Below, piece by piece: positions 1 through 9,230 of a DNA stretch of 64,000 bases (position 1 is the first letter of the stretch; the number at the start of each line of letters is the position of its first letter). A program made the translations under genes and the position numbers. This DNA comes from Amycolatopsis albispora (lineage in GTDB: Bacteria > Actinomycetota > Actinomycetes > Mycobacteriales > Pseudonocardiaceae): NCBI RefSeq assembly GCF_003312875.1, contig NZ_CP015163.1, positions 3,844,001-3,908,000 of the forward strand, in the 5' to 3' direction. The notes under the pieces were generated by a model. The model was given only the letters and a program-made list of their open reading frames with translations, did not search any database and was not told the origin of the DNA.

Positions 1-519
1 GCGCACCGCCTCGGCGAGCGCGTCCAGCCTGGCCGCGGTCAGCTCCAGCCAGCGGAGGTCGGCCTCCAGGTGGAACAACGCGTGGTCGCAGATCAGCTGG
101 TCGGCCAGGTCTCCCCCGGTCTTGCGCTTGGTCAGCTCCCGCATCACCTTCAGGTGCGCGGCGCGCTGGCTGTCCAGCACGTCGGTGGCGCTGCGCCCGG
201 ACAGCAGCGCCAGCACCACCTTCGTGTAGAGCGTGTTCTGCAGGTACGGCTCCGGGTTCTCCGGTGTCGCCAGCCACGACTCGACGTCGGTGACCCCGGC
301 GTCGGTGATGGTGTAGCGCTTGCGGTCCGGTCCGTCCCCCTGCTCGACGCCCGCCTCGACGACCAGCCCGTTGCGCAGCAGCCGGGACAGCGTCGAGTAC
401 ACCTGCCCGTAGGCGAGCGGCCGCCCCTGGGCGAACTGCTCGTCGTACGAGCGCTTCAGGTCGTAGCCGTGTCGCGGCCCCGTTTCCAGCAGGGCGAGCA
501 ATGTGCGCGATACCGACAT
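1..519 (-). CDS. PadR-family transcriptional regulator, 3' end cut by the window edge
   Basis: The frame is open from an ATG at 519 down to base 1, giving 173 residues without a stop, so the C-terminus lies outside the window. The start is well supported by AAGGAGGT a few bases upstream. The N-terminal 90 residues have the PadR winged-helix layout: a helix reading LLALLETGPRHGYDLKRSYD, then YGQVYSTLSRLLRNGLV as recognition helix, then a wing ending in KRYTITDAG. The rest is a helical C-terminal dimerisation region of the Vir/AphA-like type. PadR proteins usually repress neighbouring efflux or stress genes and themselves. The regulated partner is probably beyond the left edge. A periodic TATAC array sits just upstream. 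Confidence 0.85.
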   Translation of the reverse strand, partial: MSVSRTLLALLETGPRHGYDLKRSYDEQFAQGRPLAYGQVYSTLSRLLRNGLVVEAGVEQGDGPDRKRYTITDAGVTDVESWLATPENPEPYLQNTLYTKVVLALLSGRSATDVLDSQRAAHLKVMRELTKRKTGGDLADQLICDHALFHLEADLRWLELTAARLDALAEAVR

Positions 520-561
520 GCGACCTCCTTCCCCTTGGTGTTGCTTGCCTGTGCCGCTGGA

Positions 562-606
562 CTATACACGGCAGGTATACACCTTGGGTATACCCCGAGA
601 GTATAC
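562..606. promoter_or_regulatory. Four TATAC repeats at exact 13-bp spacing upstream of padR
   Basis: TATAC begins at 563, 576, 589 and 602, each 13 bp after the last; three copies read GTATAC and the first CTATAC. The array lies 43-87 bp upstream of the PadR start in an AT-richer pocket, in the only promoter-bearing gap nearby (the NYN gene reads in the same direction and ends at 649). It is most likely the autoregulatory operator. Repeat spacing is seen; PadR binding is inferred. Confidence 0.55.
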
Positions 607-648
607 AACAAAAGACCAGGTCAACGGGGGTTGCCGGAGAAGAGAGGG

Positions 649-2022
649 TCAGACCCGGCCGAGGCGGGTGAGCAACACGGCCGACGGCACCGGGTGCGCG
701 CCACGGGCGCGGACCGAGTCGGCGACGGCCCGGTCGGAGGTGGCCACCACCAGCGGCCTGCCCGCCGGTTCGGCCGCGACGAGCGTGCGGATCACGTCGT
801 CGGCGAGCACGCCCTTGTCGGAGAAGAGCACCCGGACCCCGCGCGCGGCCGCGGCCGGCACGGAGATCACACCCGCGCCGTCGAACACCACGGTGATCTC
901 GGCACTGGTTCGCGCGGACAGCGCGCCGAGCTGCTGGGCCAGCCTGTCACGCTGGTCGGCCAGCGCGAGTTCGGGATAGCCGGTCTTGGAGACGTTGTAA
1001 CCGTCGACGATCAGGTGGACGCCGGGCAGTGCGAGCAGCCTGTCCAGCGCGGCCGGGTCCTGGACCTTGCCACCGCCGTCGGAGCGGGTGCTGGCGCCGC
1101 GGACCACGTCGGCGGGCAGCGGCCCGGCGTGGCCGAGCGAAAGCTCCCGGCGCAGCCCCTTCGCCGCCCCCTCGATGGTGTCGATGAGCAACGCCAGGCG
1201 GACCTCGTCGGCCTCGCGTGCTTCCCTGGCGGACTGGCGGGCCACATCGGCGTCCGCGACCGCGTTGTCGGCACGGGCGCGCTCGGCGGCCGCGCGCTGG
1301 CGCTCCCGTTCGAGCTGGGCGGTCAGCGCCGCCACTTCCTCCGCCCTGGCCCCGCCCGCCTCGGCGGCGGCCGCCTTGGCCTCCTCGGCGGCGTCCTTGG
1401 CCTGACGCAGCTTCACGCCCTGCTCGCGCAGGCGCCCGCGCAACCGGTCCAGCTCGTCCTCACGATCGGCCCGCGCCGTCTCCGCCACGCGCCTGGCCTC
1501 GGCCAGCTCCGCCTGGACCCGCTCCAACTCGGCTTCCAGCCGCTGGATCCTGGCCAGCGCCGCGTCCCGCTCGGCACGGAGGCTGGACTCCTCCGCGTTC
1601 TTCGCCACCAGCCGCACGCGCGAGTCCGCGCTCGCCTCGCCGAGCAGCACCGCGGCGGTGGCCGCGGCGACCGAATCGAGGGCGTTCGGGTCGAGCACGT
1701 CGGGGCGGTGCTCGCGCAGCCACTCCAGCACCGCGGTGCGGAACCGGCTGGACTCGCCGAGCGTGCCGAGCAGCGCGGAGCCGCCCAGCTTGGCCCGCTT
1801 CGCCGGGGCGAACCGCGCCACCGGGCGCAGCTGACGCGGTATGTCGGCGACCGGGAGCTTGCCCAGCGCGGCCGCCGCCAGCTCGGCGATCCGCTCGCGG
1901 ATGGCCTCCGGCAGCTCTGCCCAGTTCACCGGGCGCGCTGGGTGCTCCGGCTCCGCGCGCACCTCCGGCACCGGTGGCACGCGGCCGGCGTGCTCCGGTT
2001 CGGGGGACGCGGATGCGGTCAT
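649..2022 (-). CDS. NYN (YacP-like PIN-fold) domain protein with coiled coil
   Basis: This 457-residue protein has an N-terminal helical region, a long Glu/Ala/Arg-rich coiled coil (about residues 140-300) and a C-terminal NYN/YacP domain. The latter is recognisable from HLIVDGYNVSKTGYPEL, a central VVFDGAG strand and VVATSDRAVADSVRARGA, which supply the conserved acidic residues of this PIN-like nuclease fold. The family is linked to RNA processing or degradation; the substrate here is unknown. An upstream in-frame ATG at 2097 exists, but the ATG at 2022 (MTASASPEPE) starts directly before typical low-complexity N-terminal sequence. It is divergent from the exonuclease gene at 2131. Confidence 0.75.
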   Translation of the reverse strand: MTASASPEPEHAGRVPPVPEVRAEPEHPARPVNWAELPEAIRERIAELAAAALGKLPVADIPRQLRPVARFAPAKRAKLGGSALLGTLGESSRFRTAVLEWLREHRPDVLDPNALDSVAAATAAVLLGEASADSRVRLVAKNAEESSLRAERDAALARIQRLEAELERVQAELAEARRVAETARADREDELDRLRGRLREQGVKLRQAKDAAEEAKAAAAEAGGARAEEVAALTAQLERERQRAAAERARADNAVADADVARQSAREAREADEVRLALLIDTIEGAAKGLRRELSLGHAGPLPADVVRGASTRSDGGGKVQDPAALDRLLALPGVHLIVDGYNVSKTGYPELALADQRDRLAQQLGALSARTSAEITVVFDGAGVISVPAAAARGVRVLFSDKGVLADDVIRTLVAAEPAGRPLVVATSDRAVADSVRARGAHPVPSAVLLTRLGRV

Positions 2023-2130
2023 CAGCCCAGGGTAGACCCGGCACCACGGCGCGGCAGGACGTGTCCGCACCGCGGTGGCATGTTGTGACCAAGCCAAGAT
2101 TGTCGGTGGCGGTGCCTAGGGTGCCAACTC

Positions 2131-3849
2131 ATGACGGTGGCACGCGGCTCAGGACCGGCCCAGCTCGCCTTCGACGAACTCGGCACCCCGCTGCGGGACA
2201 CCACCTTCGTGGTGTTCGACCTGGAAACCACCGGCACCAAGCCGGGCCCGGACGGGATCACCGAGATCGGCGCGGTCAAGGTGCGTGGTGGTGAGGTGCT
2301 CGGCGAGTTCGCCACCCTGGTCGATCCCGGCATGCCCATCCCGCCGCAGGTCGTCTCGATCACCGGGATCACGCAGGCGATGGTCTTCGACGCGCCCCGG
2401 ATCGACCGCGTGCTGCCCGCGTTCCTGGAGTTCATCTCGGGCGCGGTGCTGGTCGCGCACAACGCCGCCTTCGACGTCGGCTTCCTGCGGGCCGCCTGCC
2501 AGGGCCACGGGTACCCGGTGCCGAAACCGGCGGTGGTCTGCACGGTCCGGCTGGCGCGCCGGGTGATCACCCGCGGTGAGACGCCGAGCCACCGGCTGTC
2601 CGCGCTGGCCGCGTTGTTCAACTCCGGCACGGTGCCGAACCACCGGGCGCTGCAGGACGCCCGCGCCACCGTGGACGTGCTGCACGGCCTGCTGGAACGC
2701 GTCGGCTCGCTCGGCGTGCAGTCGCTCGAGGAGTTGCTCGACTACCTGCCGGAGGTCACTCCCCAGCAGCGCCGCAAGCGCGGGATGGCCGCGCACCTGT
2801 CCACCAATCCCGGCGTCTACCTGTTCCGCGGCCCCGGTGACGAGGTGCTCTACGTGGGCACGGCGTCCAACCTGCGGCGGCGGGTGCGGCAGTACTTCAC
2901 CGGGTCGGAGAGCCGGGGCCGCATCCGCGAGATGGTCGCGCTGGCCACCGGCGTCGAAGGCATCGAGTGCGCGCACGCGCTGGAGGCCGAGGTCAGGGAG
3001 CTGCGGCTGATCGCCGCGCACCGGCCCGCGTACAACCGGCGGTCGAAGAACCCGCACAACTCGTGGTGGATCACGCTGACCGACGAGGCGTTCCCGCGGC
3101 TGTCGGTGATCCGGCTGCCGAAGGACGGCTCGCTCGGCCCGTTCCGCAGCCAGGCCGACGCGAAGCTGGCCGCCGACACGCTGTCCGGCGCGGCCCGGCT
3201 GCGCACCTGCACGCAGCGCATCTCGGCGACGGCCCCGGCCGGGAAGCCGTGCGTGCTGGCCGAGTTGGGGCGCTGCGGGGCACCGTGTGCCGGGCACCAG
3301 AGCGCCGACGAGTACCGGCCGGGGGTCATCGCGGTCGCCGACCTGTTCGCCGGGCGCGACAGCGAACCCCTGCGCTCGGCGGCCCGGCAGCTCGAGCTGC
3401 TGTCCGACGCGCAGCACTTCGAGCAGGCCGCACGGCGGCGGGACGAGCTGGCGCTGCTGGTCCGCTCGGTGGACCGCGCGCACCGGCTGGCCTCGCTCGC
3501 CACCATTCCGGAGCTGGTCGCCGCGAACCCCGACGGTGAGGGCGGCTGGGAGTTCGCCGTGATCCGATACGGCCGCCTGGCGTCGGCGGGGGTGGCGCGG
3601 CGCGGGGTGCCGCCGATGCCGGTGGTCGAGATGCTGGTGTCGTCGGCGGAGACCGTGCGGCCGGGGCCGGGGCCGCTGCACGGGGCGTCACGGGAGGAGG
3701 TCGGCATCCTGCTGCGGTGGCTGTGCCGTCCAGGGGTGCGGCTGGTGCGCACGGCCCAGCCGTGGGCCGAGCCGGCCCGCGGAGCCGGTTCGTGGCGGCC
3801 GTGGCTGGACCTGGTGGGCACGGCCACGGCGCTGGAGCAGGTGAACTGA
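2131..3849 (+). CDS. DEDDh 3'-5' exonuclease fused to a GIY-YIG (UvrC/Cho-like) domain
   Basis: The 572-residue protein starts with a DnaQ-like exonuclease: ExoI motif FDLETTG (D30, E32), ExoII VAHNAAFDVGFL, and ExoIII NHRALQDARATVD with the His/Asp pair. From about residue 228 a GIY-YIG nuclease domain begins (GVYLFRGPGDEVLYVG), followed by the UvrC N-terminal-like region with CGAPCAGH and a UVR-like helix near FEQAARRRDEL. Such fusions are known in actinobacteria and resemble UvrC/Cho plus an epsilon-type exonuclease. A role in nucleotide excision repair or cleanup of nicked DNA is inferred. It lacks the UvrC C-terminal endonuclease and HhH domains. Confidence 0.85.
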   Translation: MTVARGSGPAQLAFDELGTPLRDTTFVVFDLETTGTKPGPDGITEIGAVKVRGGEVLGEFATLVDPGMPIPPQVVSITGITQAMVFDAPRIDRVLPAFLEFISGAVLVAHNAAFDVGFLRAACQGHGYPVPKPAVVCTVRLARRVITRGETPSHRLSALAALFNSGTVPNHRALQDARATVDVLHGLLERVGSLGVQSLEELLDYLPEVTPQQRRKRGMAAHLSTNPGVYLFRGPGDEVLYVGTASNLRRRVRQYFTGSESRGRIREMVALATGVEGIECAHALEAEVRELRLIAAHRPAYNRRSKNPHNSWWITLTDEAFPRLSVIRLPKDGSLGPFRSQADAKLAADTLSGAARLRTCTQRISATAPAGKPCVLAELGRCGAPCAGHQSADEYRPGVIAVADLFAGRDSEPLRSAARQLELLSDAQHFEQAARRRDELALLVRSVDRAHRLASLATIPELVAANPDGEGGWEFAVIRYGRLASAGVARRGVPPMPVVEMLVSSAETVRPGPGPLHGASREEVGILLRWLCRPGVRLVRTAQPWAEPARGAGSWRPWLDLVGTATALEQVN

Positions 3850-3899
3850 GATTAGGATCGCGGGCGAGACCGTTCCAGAGCAGCCAGGAGGGCATCCCG

Positions 3900-4175
3900 G
3901 TGATCACCGCGATCGTGCTGATTCACGCCGCAGCGGACAGCATCCCCGAAACCGCGCAGGCGATCGCGGACATCGACGGCGTCGCCGAGGTGTACTCGTG
4001 CGCCGGTGAGGTGGACCTGGTGGCGATCGTCCGGGTCAGCGCGCACGAAGACCTGGCCGACCTGATCCCGGCGAAGATCGGCAAGATCCCCGGCGTGCAC
4101 AACACCGACACGCACATCGCCTTCCGCTCCTACTCACGGGCGGACACCGAATCCGCCTTCGCCATCGGAGACTGA
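3900..4175 (+). CDS. Stand-alone Lrp/AsnC ligand-binding (RAM) domain protein
   Basis: This is a 91-residue protein starting at GTG 3900 behind AGGAGGG. The whole length matches the Lrp/AsnC effector-binding domain (alpha-beta sandwich; VLIHAAADSIPETAQAIADI, then VYSCAGEVDLVAIVRV) and there is no DNA-binding helix-turn-helix. Such short proteins form rings that bind amino acids and may modulate full-length Lrp proteins. It lies 50 bp after the exonuclease gene on the same strand and opposite the qcr operon. Its ligand cannot be told from sequence. Confidence 0.8.
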   Translation: MITAIVLIHAAADSIPETAQAIADIDGVAEVYSCAGEVDLVAIVRVSAHEDLADLIPAKIGKIPGVHNTDTHIAFRSYSRADTESAFAIGD

Positions 4176-4182
4176 GTCTTTA

Positions 4183-4286
4183 GCCTCGGCTTCGCCGAGG
4201 CGCGGAGGTCGCTGGGGAGCCAACGCGACCTCCCGGGAGTCTCCCCGAGAATGCCGAAGGGCCGCACCCCCGAGGGGATGCGGCCC
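4183..4286. terminator. Hairpins between the Lrp-type gene and qcrB
   Basis: Two strong stem-loops lie between these convergent genes. GCCTCGG at 4183-4189 pairs with CCGAGGC at 4195-4201 around CTTCG. GGGCCGCA at 4259-4266 pairs with TGCGGCCC at 4279-4286, with a further CCCC/GGGG inside the loop. The first serves the plus-strand gene and the second qcrB. Neither has a clean T-run, which is common in this GC range. Confidence 0.6.
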
Positions 4287-4319
4287 GTTCGCGTGTCAGC
4301 CTCAGCGACCTCGGTGAGG

Positions 4320-6008
4320 TCAGTGGCCGCTGGTGATTTCCTTGCTCTCCTTGGTGGCGCCTTCGCCCACCGCGGACGAGTCGACGTCACCGGGGCCGTG
4401 CCCGTCGCCGCCGTGGCCGTTGGAGCGGGCGCGGTCCAGCGCGGCCGTCTCCTCCGGCGGGTCCGCGACCAGCCAGCCACCGGGCACCGCGCGCCCGGCC
4501 GAGCCCAGCTTGTTCATCTTCTTCGGCACCGACGCGCCCTGGTACTCCAGCGGCACCGGGTGGCCGTGGTCGTCCACCGGGCCGAGCGGCTGGTGGATCT
4601 CGATGAACTCACCGTGCGGCAGCCGCTTGATGATGCCCGTCTCGACGCCGTGCTCCAGCACCTCGCGGTCACCGCGCTGCAGCCCGATGCAGATCCGGTA
4701 GGTGAGGTAGTACGCCACCGGCGGCGCCAGCAGGATGCCGATCCGGCCGGCCCAGGTGGTCACGTTCAGCGAGATGTCGAACGTGAACGCGATGATGTCG
4801 TTGAAGCCGGACATCATCAGCACCATGAAGAAGGTCAGCGCCATCACGCCGATGCTGGTGCGGACCGGGTTGTCCCGCGGCCGCTGCAGCAGGTTGTGGT
4901 GCGCGGTGTCGCCGGAGAGCTTCCGTTCGATCCACGGATACGCCAGCAGCAACCCGATCAGGATCGGCATGCCCAGCGCACCGACGAAGAACACCGGCGG
5001 GATCGTGTAGTTCCCGAGGTAGAGCTCCCAGGCGGGCCAGATGCGGAGCATGCCGTCCGCCCATGCCATGTACCAGTCCGGCTGCGAACCGGCGGAGACC
5101 TGCGACGGGTTGTACGGCCCGATGTTCCAGATCGCGTTGATCTGGAAGATGCCCGACATCGCCGCGATCACGCCGGTGACCAGCGCGAAGAACGCGCCGC
5201 CCTTGAGCGCGAACACCGGCATGATGCGCACGCCGACGACGTTGGTCTCCTTGCGGCGCGGCCCGGGGAACTGGGTGTGCTTCTGGTACCAGACCAGCGC
5301 CAGGTGCGCGCCGACCAGCGCCAGCATGATGCCCGGGATGAGCAGGATGTGCAGCGTGTACAGGCGCGGGATGATCTCCGTGCCGGGGAACTCGCCGCCG
5401 AACAGCGCCCAGTGGATCCAGGTGCCCATCACCGGCACCGACAGCACGATGCCGGACAGGGTGGCGCGGATACCGGTACCGGAAAGCAGGTCGTCCGGCA
5501 GGGAGTAGCCGAAGAAGCCCTCGAACATGCCCAGCACCAGCAGCAGCGCGCCGATCACCCAGTTCGCCTCACGCGGGCGCCGGAACGCACCGGTGAAGAA
5601 GATCCGCATCATGTGCACGAACATCGCCGCGACGAAGATCAGCGCGGCCCAGTGGTGCAGCTGGCGGACGAACAGCCCGCCGCGGACCTCGAAGGTGATG
5701 TCCAGCGTGCTCGCGAACGCCTTGGACATCTCGACGCCCTGCAGGTTCTGGTAGGCGCCGTCGTAGATGACCTCCTGCATGGAGGGATCGAAGAACAGCG
5801 TCAGGTAGACCCCGGACAGGATCAGGATGATGAAGCTGTAGAGCGCGATCTCGCCGAGCAGGAAGGACCAGTGGGTGGGGAACACCTTGTTCAGCTGGTG
5901 CCGCATCCCCTTGGCCAGGTGGTACCGGTCGTCGGCCCAGGTGGCACCGGCGGCCGCGGCCTTCTCGGCCGGGTTCGACCCCTTGGTCGGGGTGGTCAGT
6001 GAACTCAT
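4320..6008 (-). CDS. qcrB: Cytochrome bc1 (bcc) complex cytochrome b subunit QcrB
   Basis: QcrB is the membrane subunit that oxidises menaquinol and carries hemes bL and bH; it partners QcrA, QcrC and the aa3 oxidase in the actinobacterial supercomplex. The 562-residue product has about eight to nine hydrophobic helices. The His pairs for heme lie in [19 protein letters not shown] and in [18 protein letters not shown], and the Qo-site motif is PDWY instead of the more common PEWY, as in other actinobacteria. A charged, His/Gly-rich C-terminal tail of over 100 residues follows the last helix. The ATG at 6008 overlaps the qcrA stop as ATGA, so it is preferred to the ATG five codons upstream. 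It is the last gene of ctaE-qcrCAB. Confidence 0.97.
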   Translation of the reverse strand: MSSLTTPTKGSNPAEKAAAAGATWADDRYHLAKGMRHQLNKVFPTHWSFLLGEIALYSFIILILSGVYLTLFFDPSMQEVIYDGAYQNLQGVEMSKAFASTLDITFEVRGGLFVRQLHHWAALIFVAAMFVHMMRIFFTGAFRRPREANWVIGALLLVLGMFEGFFGYSLPDDLLSGTGIRATLSGIVLSVPVMGTWIHWALFGGEFPGTEIIPRLYTLHILLIPGIMLALVGAHLALVWYQKHTQFPGPRRKETNVVGVRIMPVFALKGGAFFALVTGVIAAMSGIFQINAIWNIGPYNPSQVSAGSQPDWYMAWADGMLRIWPAWELYLGNYTIPPVFFVGALGMPILIGLLLAYPWIERKLSGDTAHHNLLQRPRDNPVRTSIGVMALTFFMVLMMSGFNDIIAFTFDISLNVTTWAGRIGILLAPPVAYYLTYRICIGLQRGDREVLEHGVETGIIKRLPHGEFIEIHQPLGPVDDHGHPVPLEYQGASVPKKMNKLGSAGRAVPGGWLVADPPEETAALDRARSNGHGGDGHGPGDVDSSAVGEGATKESKEITSGH

Positions 6009-7153
6009 GACTTGCGCTCCCAAAACCCAGGACCGACTGCCTCGATGAAGTCACCTCTCGCGACGAAGTAGCCCTCTTCGTTCACGGTAATGGGCAACTG
6101 GGCGAGTGCGCGAGTCGCCGGCCCGAAAACCGGCTTCGCGTAGTGCAGTGCGTCGAACTGCGACTGGTGACACGGGCAGAGGATCCGGTTGGTCCGCTGC
6201 TCGTACAGCGACGTGGGGCAACCCACGTGGCTGCAGATCTTGGTGTAGGCGTAGAAGTCGCCGAAGTTGAAGTCCTCCTGGCCCTCGCGCTTGACCACGC
6301 GCGCGGCGTCGGCCGGGCGCAGGCGGATCAGCATGACCGGGTTGTCGGACCGCTTCAGCGCCTTGGCCAGCAGCTCGTGGTTGCCGCGCTCGGACTCGCG
6401 GAACGGGAACACCGTCTCCATCGAGCCCGCCTCGAGGTCCTCCGGGCGGACCAGCGAGGGCTCCTCCGGCTCGTGCCCGAGGTGCGCGGTGTGCCGCCGC
6501 AGGTAGACGACCTCACCCGGGTAGTTCGGCTGCCAGCCGGTGTGCCACAGGGAGTCGCGGTTCTCGGTGTCCTTCCACGGGTCGCGGATGAACGACGCGA
6601 GCGGCAGCGCCACGGTTGCCAGGCCCAGCGCGCCGGCGCCGAGGCCGACGGTGCGCTTGATCGCCGAACGGCGCGCGATGGTGCTGCGGTTGCCCGCGTC
6701 GGCCAGCTGGGCGACGATCGTCGCCTTGTCGACCTCCTTGGACCCGCCGTCCCCGCGCTCCTGCACCGCGATCTCGTCCGGGATGAACTTCTTGGTGTAG
6801 AGCAGCACGCCCACGGCCAGCGCCAGCACCGCGATACCGAGCGTGATGCCCAGCATCGGGGTGTACAGCGAGTACCAGAAGTGCCCGGTCTCGTCATCCG
6901 GCGTCTTGTACTGCCACGGCCACCAGATCAGCGAGACCACGAAGCCGAGGCCGGCCAGCGCCGAGATCAGGAACCACATGGCCACCGAGCGTTCGGCGCG
7001 CTTCTCCGCCTTGGTGCCCTTGACCGGCCACTTGTCCTCGTAGTGGACGAGCTCGACGCCGTCCAGGTTGGTGCCCAGCTTGACCAGCTGGTCGCGGTCC
7101 ATGTCCGCCAGTTCCGCCTCCGTGGGCGGCTTCGGCTCTTCGCCGCTACTCAT
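6005..7153 (-). CDS. qcrA: Rieske iron-sulfur subunit QcrA of the bcc complex
   Basis: This 382-residue protein passes electrons from menaquinol to the cytochrome c heads of QcrC. The 2Fe-2S ligands are visible as CSHVGC (about residues 307-312) and CPCHQSQF (from about residue 326). The N-terminal half contains three hydrophobic segments (near [35 protein letters not shown] and [17 protein letters not shown]), the extended anchor typical of actinobacteria rather than the single helix of mitochondria. The start lies 3 bp after the qcrC stop and the stop overlaps qcrB by 4 bp, which points to translational coupling. Confidence 0.97.
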   Translation of the reverse strand: MSSGEEPKPPTEAELADMDRDQLVKLGTNLDGVELVHYEDKWPVKGTKAEKRAERSVAMWFLISALAGLGFVVSLIWWPWQYKTPDDETGHFWYSLYTPMLGITLGIAVLALAVGVLLYTKKFIPDEIAVQERGDGGSKEVDKATIVAQLADAGNRSTIARRSAIKRTVGLGAGALGLATVALPLASFIRDPWKDTENRDSLWHTGWQPNYPGEVVYLRRHTAHLGHEPEEPSLVRPEDLEAGSMETVFPFRESERGNHELLAKALKRSDNPVMLIRLRPADAARVVKREGQEDFNFGDFYAYTKICSHVGCPTSLYEQRTNRILCPCHQSQFDALHYAKPVFGPATRALAQLPITVNEEGYFVARGDFIEAVGPGFWERKS

Positions 7154-7156
7154 GCG

Positions 7157-7981
7157 CTAAGCCCTCGATCCAATCCAGAGGGTCACACCGACCAGCGCGG
7201 CGATCCCCACGATCCACGCGATGACGCCTTCGGACGCCGGACCGAACCCGCCCAGGCCGTTCCCGCCCGGGTTGTTGTTGCCGTCGTTGACCGACTTGAC
7301 GTACGCGATGATGTCCTTCTTCTCCTCCGGCGTGAGCTGCCGGTCGGAGAACTTCGGCATGTTCTGCGGGCCGGTGAGCATCGCGGTGTACAACTGCTCC
7401 TCGGTGGCCGGCGCCAGCGGCGGGGCGTACTTGCCCTCCGACAGCGCCCCACCGGCACCGGTGAAGTTGTGGCACGACGCGCAGTTCAGCCGGAACAGCT
7501 CCCCACCACGGGCCGGGCTCTCCCCGCGCAGTTCCTCGCCCTTTTCGGCGGGCCGCTGCGGACCGCCGCCGTTCGCCTGGATGTAGGCGCCCAGCGCGTC
7601 GATCTCCTCGGGGGTGAGCTTCGGCGGCTTGCGCGCGGCCTGCGCCTCCTGGCGCACCGCGGGCATGCGGCCGGACGAGGTCTGGAAGTACACCGCCGCC
7701 TCGCCGATGCCGACCAGGCTCGGGCCCTTGTCCTGCACCCCTTCGAGGTTCGCGCCGTGGCACGTGCTGCAGGTGTTGTTGTAGATCTCCTCACCCTTGC
7801 GCAGCAGCGCCGGGTCGACCTGCGCCTGCGCGGTCTGCGGCTCCGGGGCGAACAGGGCGTACAGCCCGCCCGCGCTCAGCAGCGCGACAAAAAGCGCCAG
7901 AAGGCCGGCTACCCGCCGCTGGAACTTGGTGCGGCGCCGCCGTGGCTTCGTCGCCGAGGCGGGTTTCTTGCTGGTGGTCAT
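7157..7981 (-). CDS. qcrC: Di-heme cytochrome c subunit QcrC of the bcc complex
   Basis: QcrC supplies the membrane-tethered c-type hemes that replace soluble cytochrome c in actinobacteria. Two heme attachment sites are present, CSTCH (residues 71-75) and CASCH (167-171), each in a class I cytochrome c domain with downstream Met ligands (for example in NMPKFSDRQ). A basic N-terminus and a hydrophobic segment ([18 protein letters not shown]) form a signal anchor, and a second helix ([19 protein letters not shown]) ends the protein. The start MTTSKKPA at 7981 is chosen because the frame upstream reads as antisense-like basic sequence and overlaps ctaE. Confidence 0.96.
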   Translation of the reverse strand: MTTSKKPASATKPRRRRTKFQRRVAGLLALFVALLSAGGLYALFAPEPQTAQAQVDPALLRKGEEIYNNTCSTCHGANLEGVQDKGPSLVGIGEAAVYFQTSSGRMPAVRQEAQAARKPPKLTPEEIDALGAYIQANGGGPQRPAEKGEELRGESPARGGELFRLNCASCHNFTGAGGALSEGKYAPPLAPATEEQLYTAMLTGPQNMPKFSDRQLTPEEKKDIIAYVKSVNDGNNNPGGNGLGGFGPASEGVIAWIVGIAALVGVTLWIGSRA

Positions 7982-8025
7982 CTCTGCGGCAACCCTTGCT
8001 GTCAGTTCGGCCGGGACGGCTGGTC

Positions 8026-8652
8026 TCAGGGAACGATGTAGATCACCGCGAACAGGCCGATCCACACGATGTCGACGAAGTGCCAGTAGTACGACACGAC
8101 GATCGCCGAGGTGGCCTGGGCCGGGGTGAACTTGCTCAGCCGGGTGCGGATGAGCAGGTACACGAACGCGATGAGCCCGCCGATCACGTGCAGGCCGTGG
8201 AAGCCGGTGGTCAGGTAGAAGACCGTGCCGAACGCGCCGGACGGGATGGTCACGCCCTCGTTGATCAGCTGGATGTACTCGTAACCCTGACCGCCGACGA
8301 AGATCGCCCCCATCAGCAGGGTGATCACGTACCACCGGCGAAGCCCGTAGACGTCACCCTTCTCCGCCGCGAACACGCCGAGCTGGCAGGTGAACGAGGA
8401 CGCCACCAGGATGATGGTGAAGGGCAGCGCGTACGGGAGGTTGAGGTGGATCGGTTCGCCGGTCGACTCCAGGATCGGCGGCCAGTGGCCGCTCGAGTTC
8501 TGTGCCTTGACCGTGAAGAACATCGCGAACAGCCCAGCGAAGAACATGAGCTCGCTGGACAGCCAGACGATGGTGCCGACGCTGACCATGTTGGGCCGGT
8601 TCAGCGAGTGCACGCGCTGGCTGATGGTGGGAGCCGTTGTCACGAGTCGCAT
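8026..8652 (-). CDS. ctaE: Cytochrome c oxidase subunit III CtaE
   Basis: This 208-residue membrane protein has five hydrophobic helices and the subunit III signatures [15 protein letters not shown] near the start and [10 protein letters not shown] with the WHFVDIVW end motif. It stabilises the aa3 oxidase core and supports proton uptake. The ATG at 8652 follows GAGAGGA at good spacing. It is the first gene of ctaE-qcrC-qcrA-qcrB, 44 bp ahead of qcrC, the same order as in mycobacteria. The catalytic subunit CtaD is not in this window. Confidence 0.96.
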   Translation of the reverse strand: MRLVTTAPTISQRVHSLNRPNMVSVGTIVWLSSELMFFAGLFAMFFTVKAQNSSGHWPPILESTGEPIHLNLPYALPFTIILVASSFTCQLGVFAAEKGDVYGLRRWYVITLLMGAIFVGGQGYEYIQLINEGVTIPSGAFGTVFYLTTGFHGLHVIGGLIAFVYLLIRTRLSKFTPAQATSAIVVSYYWHFVDIVWIGLFAVIYIVP

Positions 8653-8806
8653 TATGTCCTCTCGTCACCGCCGCCCGTCCCCCGGGGTTCCGGCGCGTCG
8701 CGGGCCGACTCGATCACACTCCGGCCCGCCCTGGTGGTGGGCTCGGCGGCACCGGGCAGATAGCATCGGCCCATCCCGCTCCACTACCAGGCCGGAGGCA
8801 GTTTTC

Positions 8807-9223
8807 ATGACCCAGTCGAGCCCCGCGAAGAAGATCCTGGTGTTCAGCCACCGCGCCGAGGTGCGCGAGTCGATCATCTCCGCGGTCGGCCGCCGTCCCG
8901 CCGCCGACCTCGGCCGGGTCGACTACACCGAGGCGGGCACCGTGTCCGAGGTGCTGATGGCGATGGACGCGGGTGAGGTGGATCTCGCCATTCTCGACGG
9001 CGAGGCGCAGCCGACCGGCGGCATCGGGCTGACCAGGCAGCTGAAGAACGAGATCACCGACTGCCCGCCGATCGTGGTGGCGGTCCGGCGCAAGGACGAC
9101 CGCTGGCTGGCCACCTGGTCGCAGGCGGACGCCGTGCTGGTGCACCCGCTCGACCCGCTGACCGCCGCCGAGACCGTCGCCGAGGTCCTGCGCGCCACGC
9201 CGGTCCCGGCCGTCCGCGGCTGA
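8807..9223 (+). CDS. Atypical response-regulator receiver-domain protein
   Basis: The 138-residue product is a single receiver-like fold. A strand KKILVFSHRAEVRESI aligns with the usual phospho-pocket strand, but the acidic pair is replaced by Ser-His. The strand DLAILDGEAQPTGG keeps an Asp at the phospho-acceptor position, followed by CPPIVVAV and ADAVLVHPLDP, which match the switch Ser/Thr and Lys strands loosely. No output domain is present. It stands 8 bp ahead of trpD, probably cotranscribed, and divergent from ctaE. A good ribosome site (GGAGG) precedes ATG 8807. Its role is unknown; loss of the acidic pair suggests phosphorylation-independent signalling. Confidence 0.7.
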   Translation: MTQSSPAKKILVFSHRAEVRESIISAVGRRPAADLGRVDYTEAGTVSEVLMAMDAGEVDLAILDGEAQPTGGIGLTRQLKNEITDCPPIVVAVRRKDDRWLATWSQADAVLVHPLDPLTAAETVAEVLRATPVPAVRG

Positions 9224-9230
9224 GCCGGCC

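Noticed and set aside
70..2088. A 672-codon plus-strand open frame over padR and the NYN gene
   Set aside because: It crosses two genes and an operator region on the opposite strand and has no domain content.
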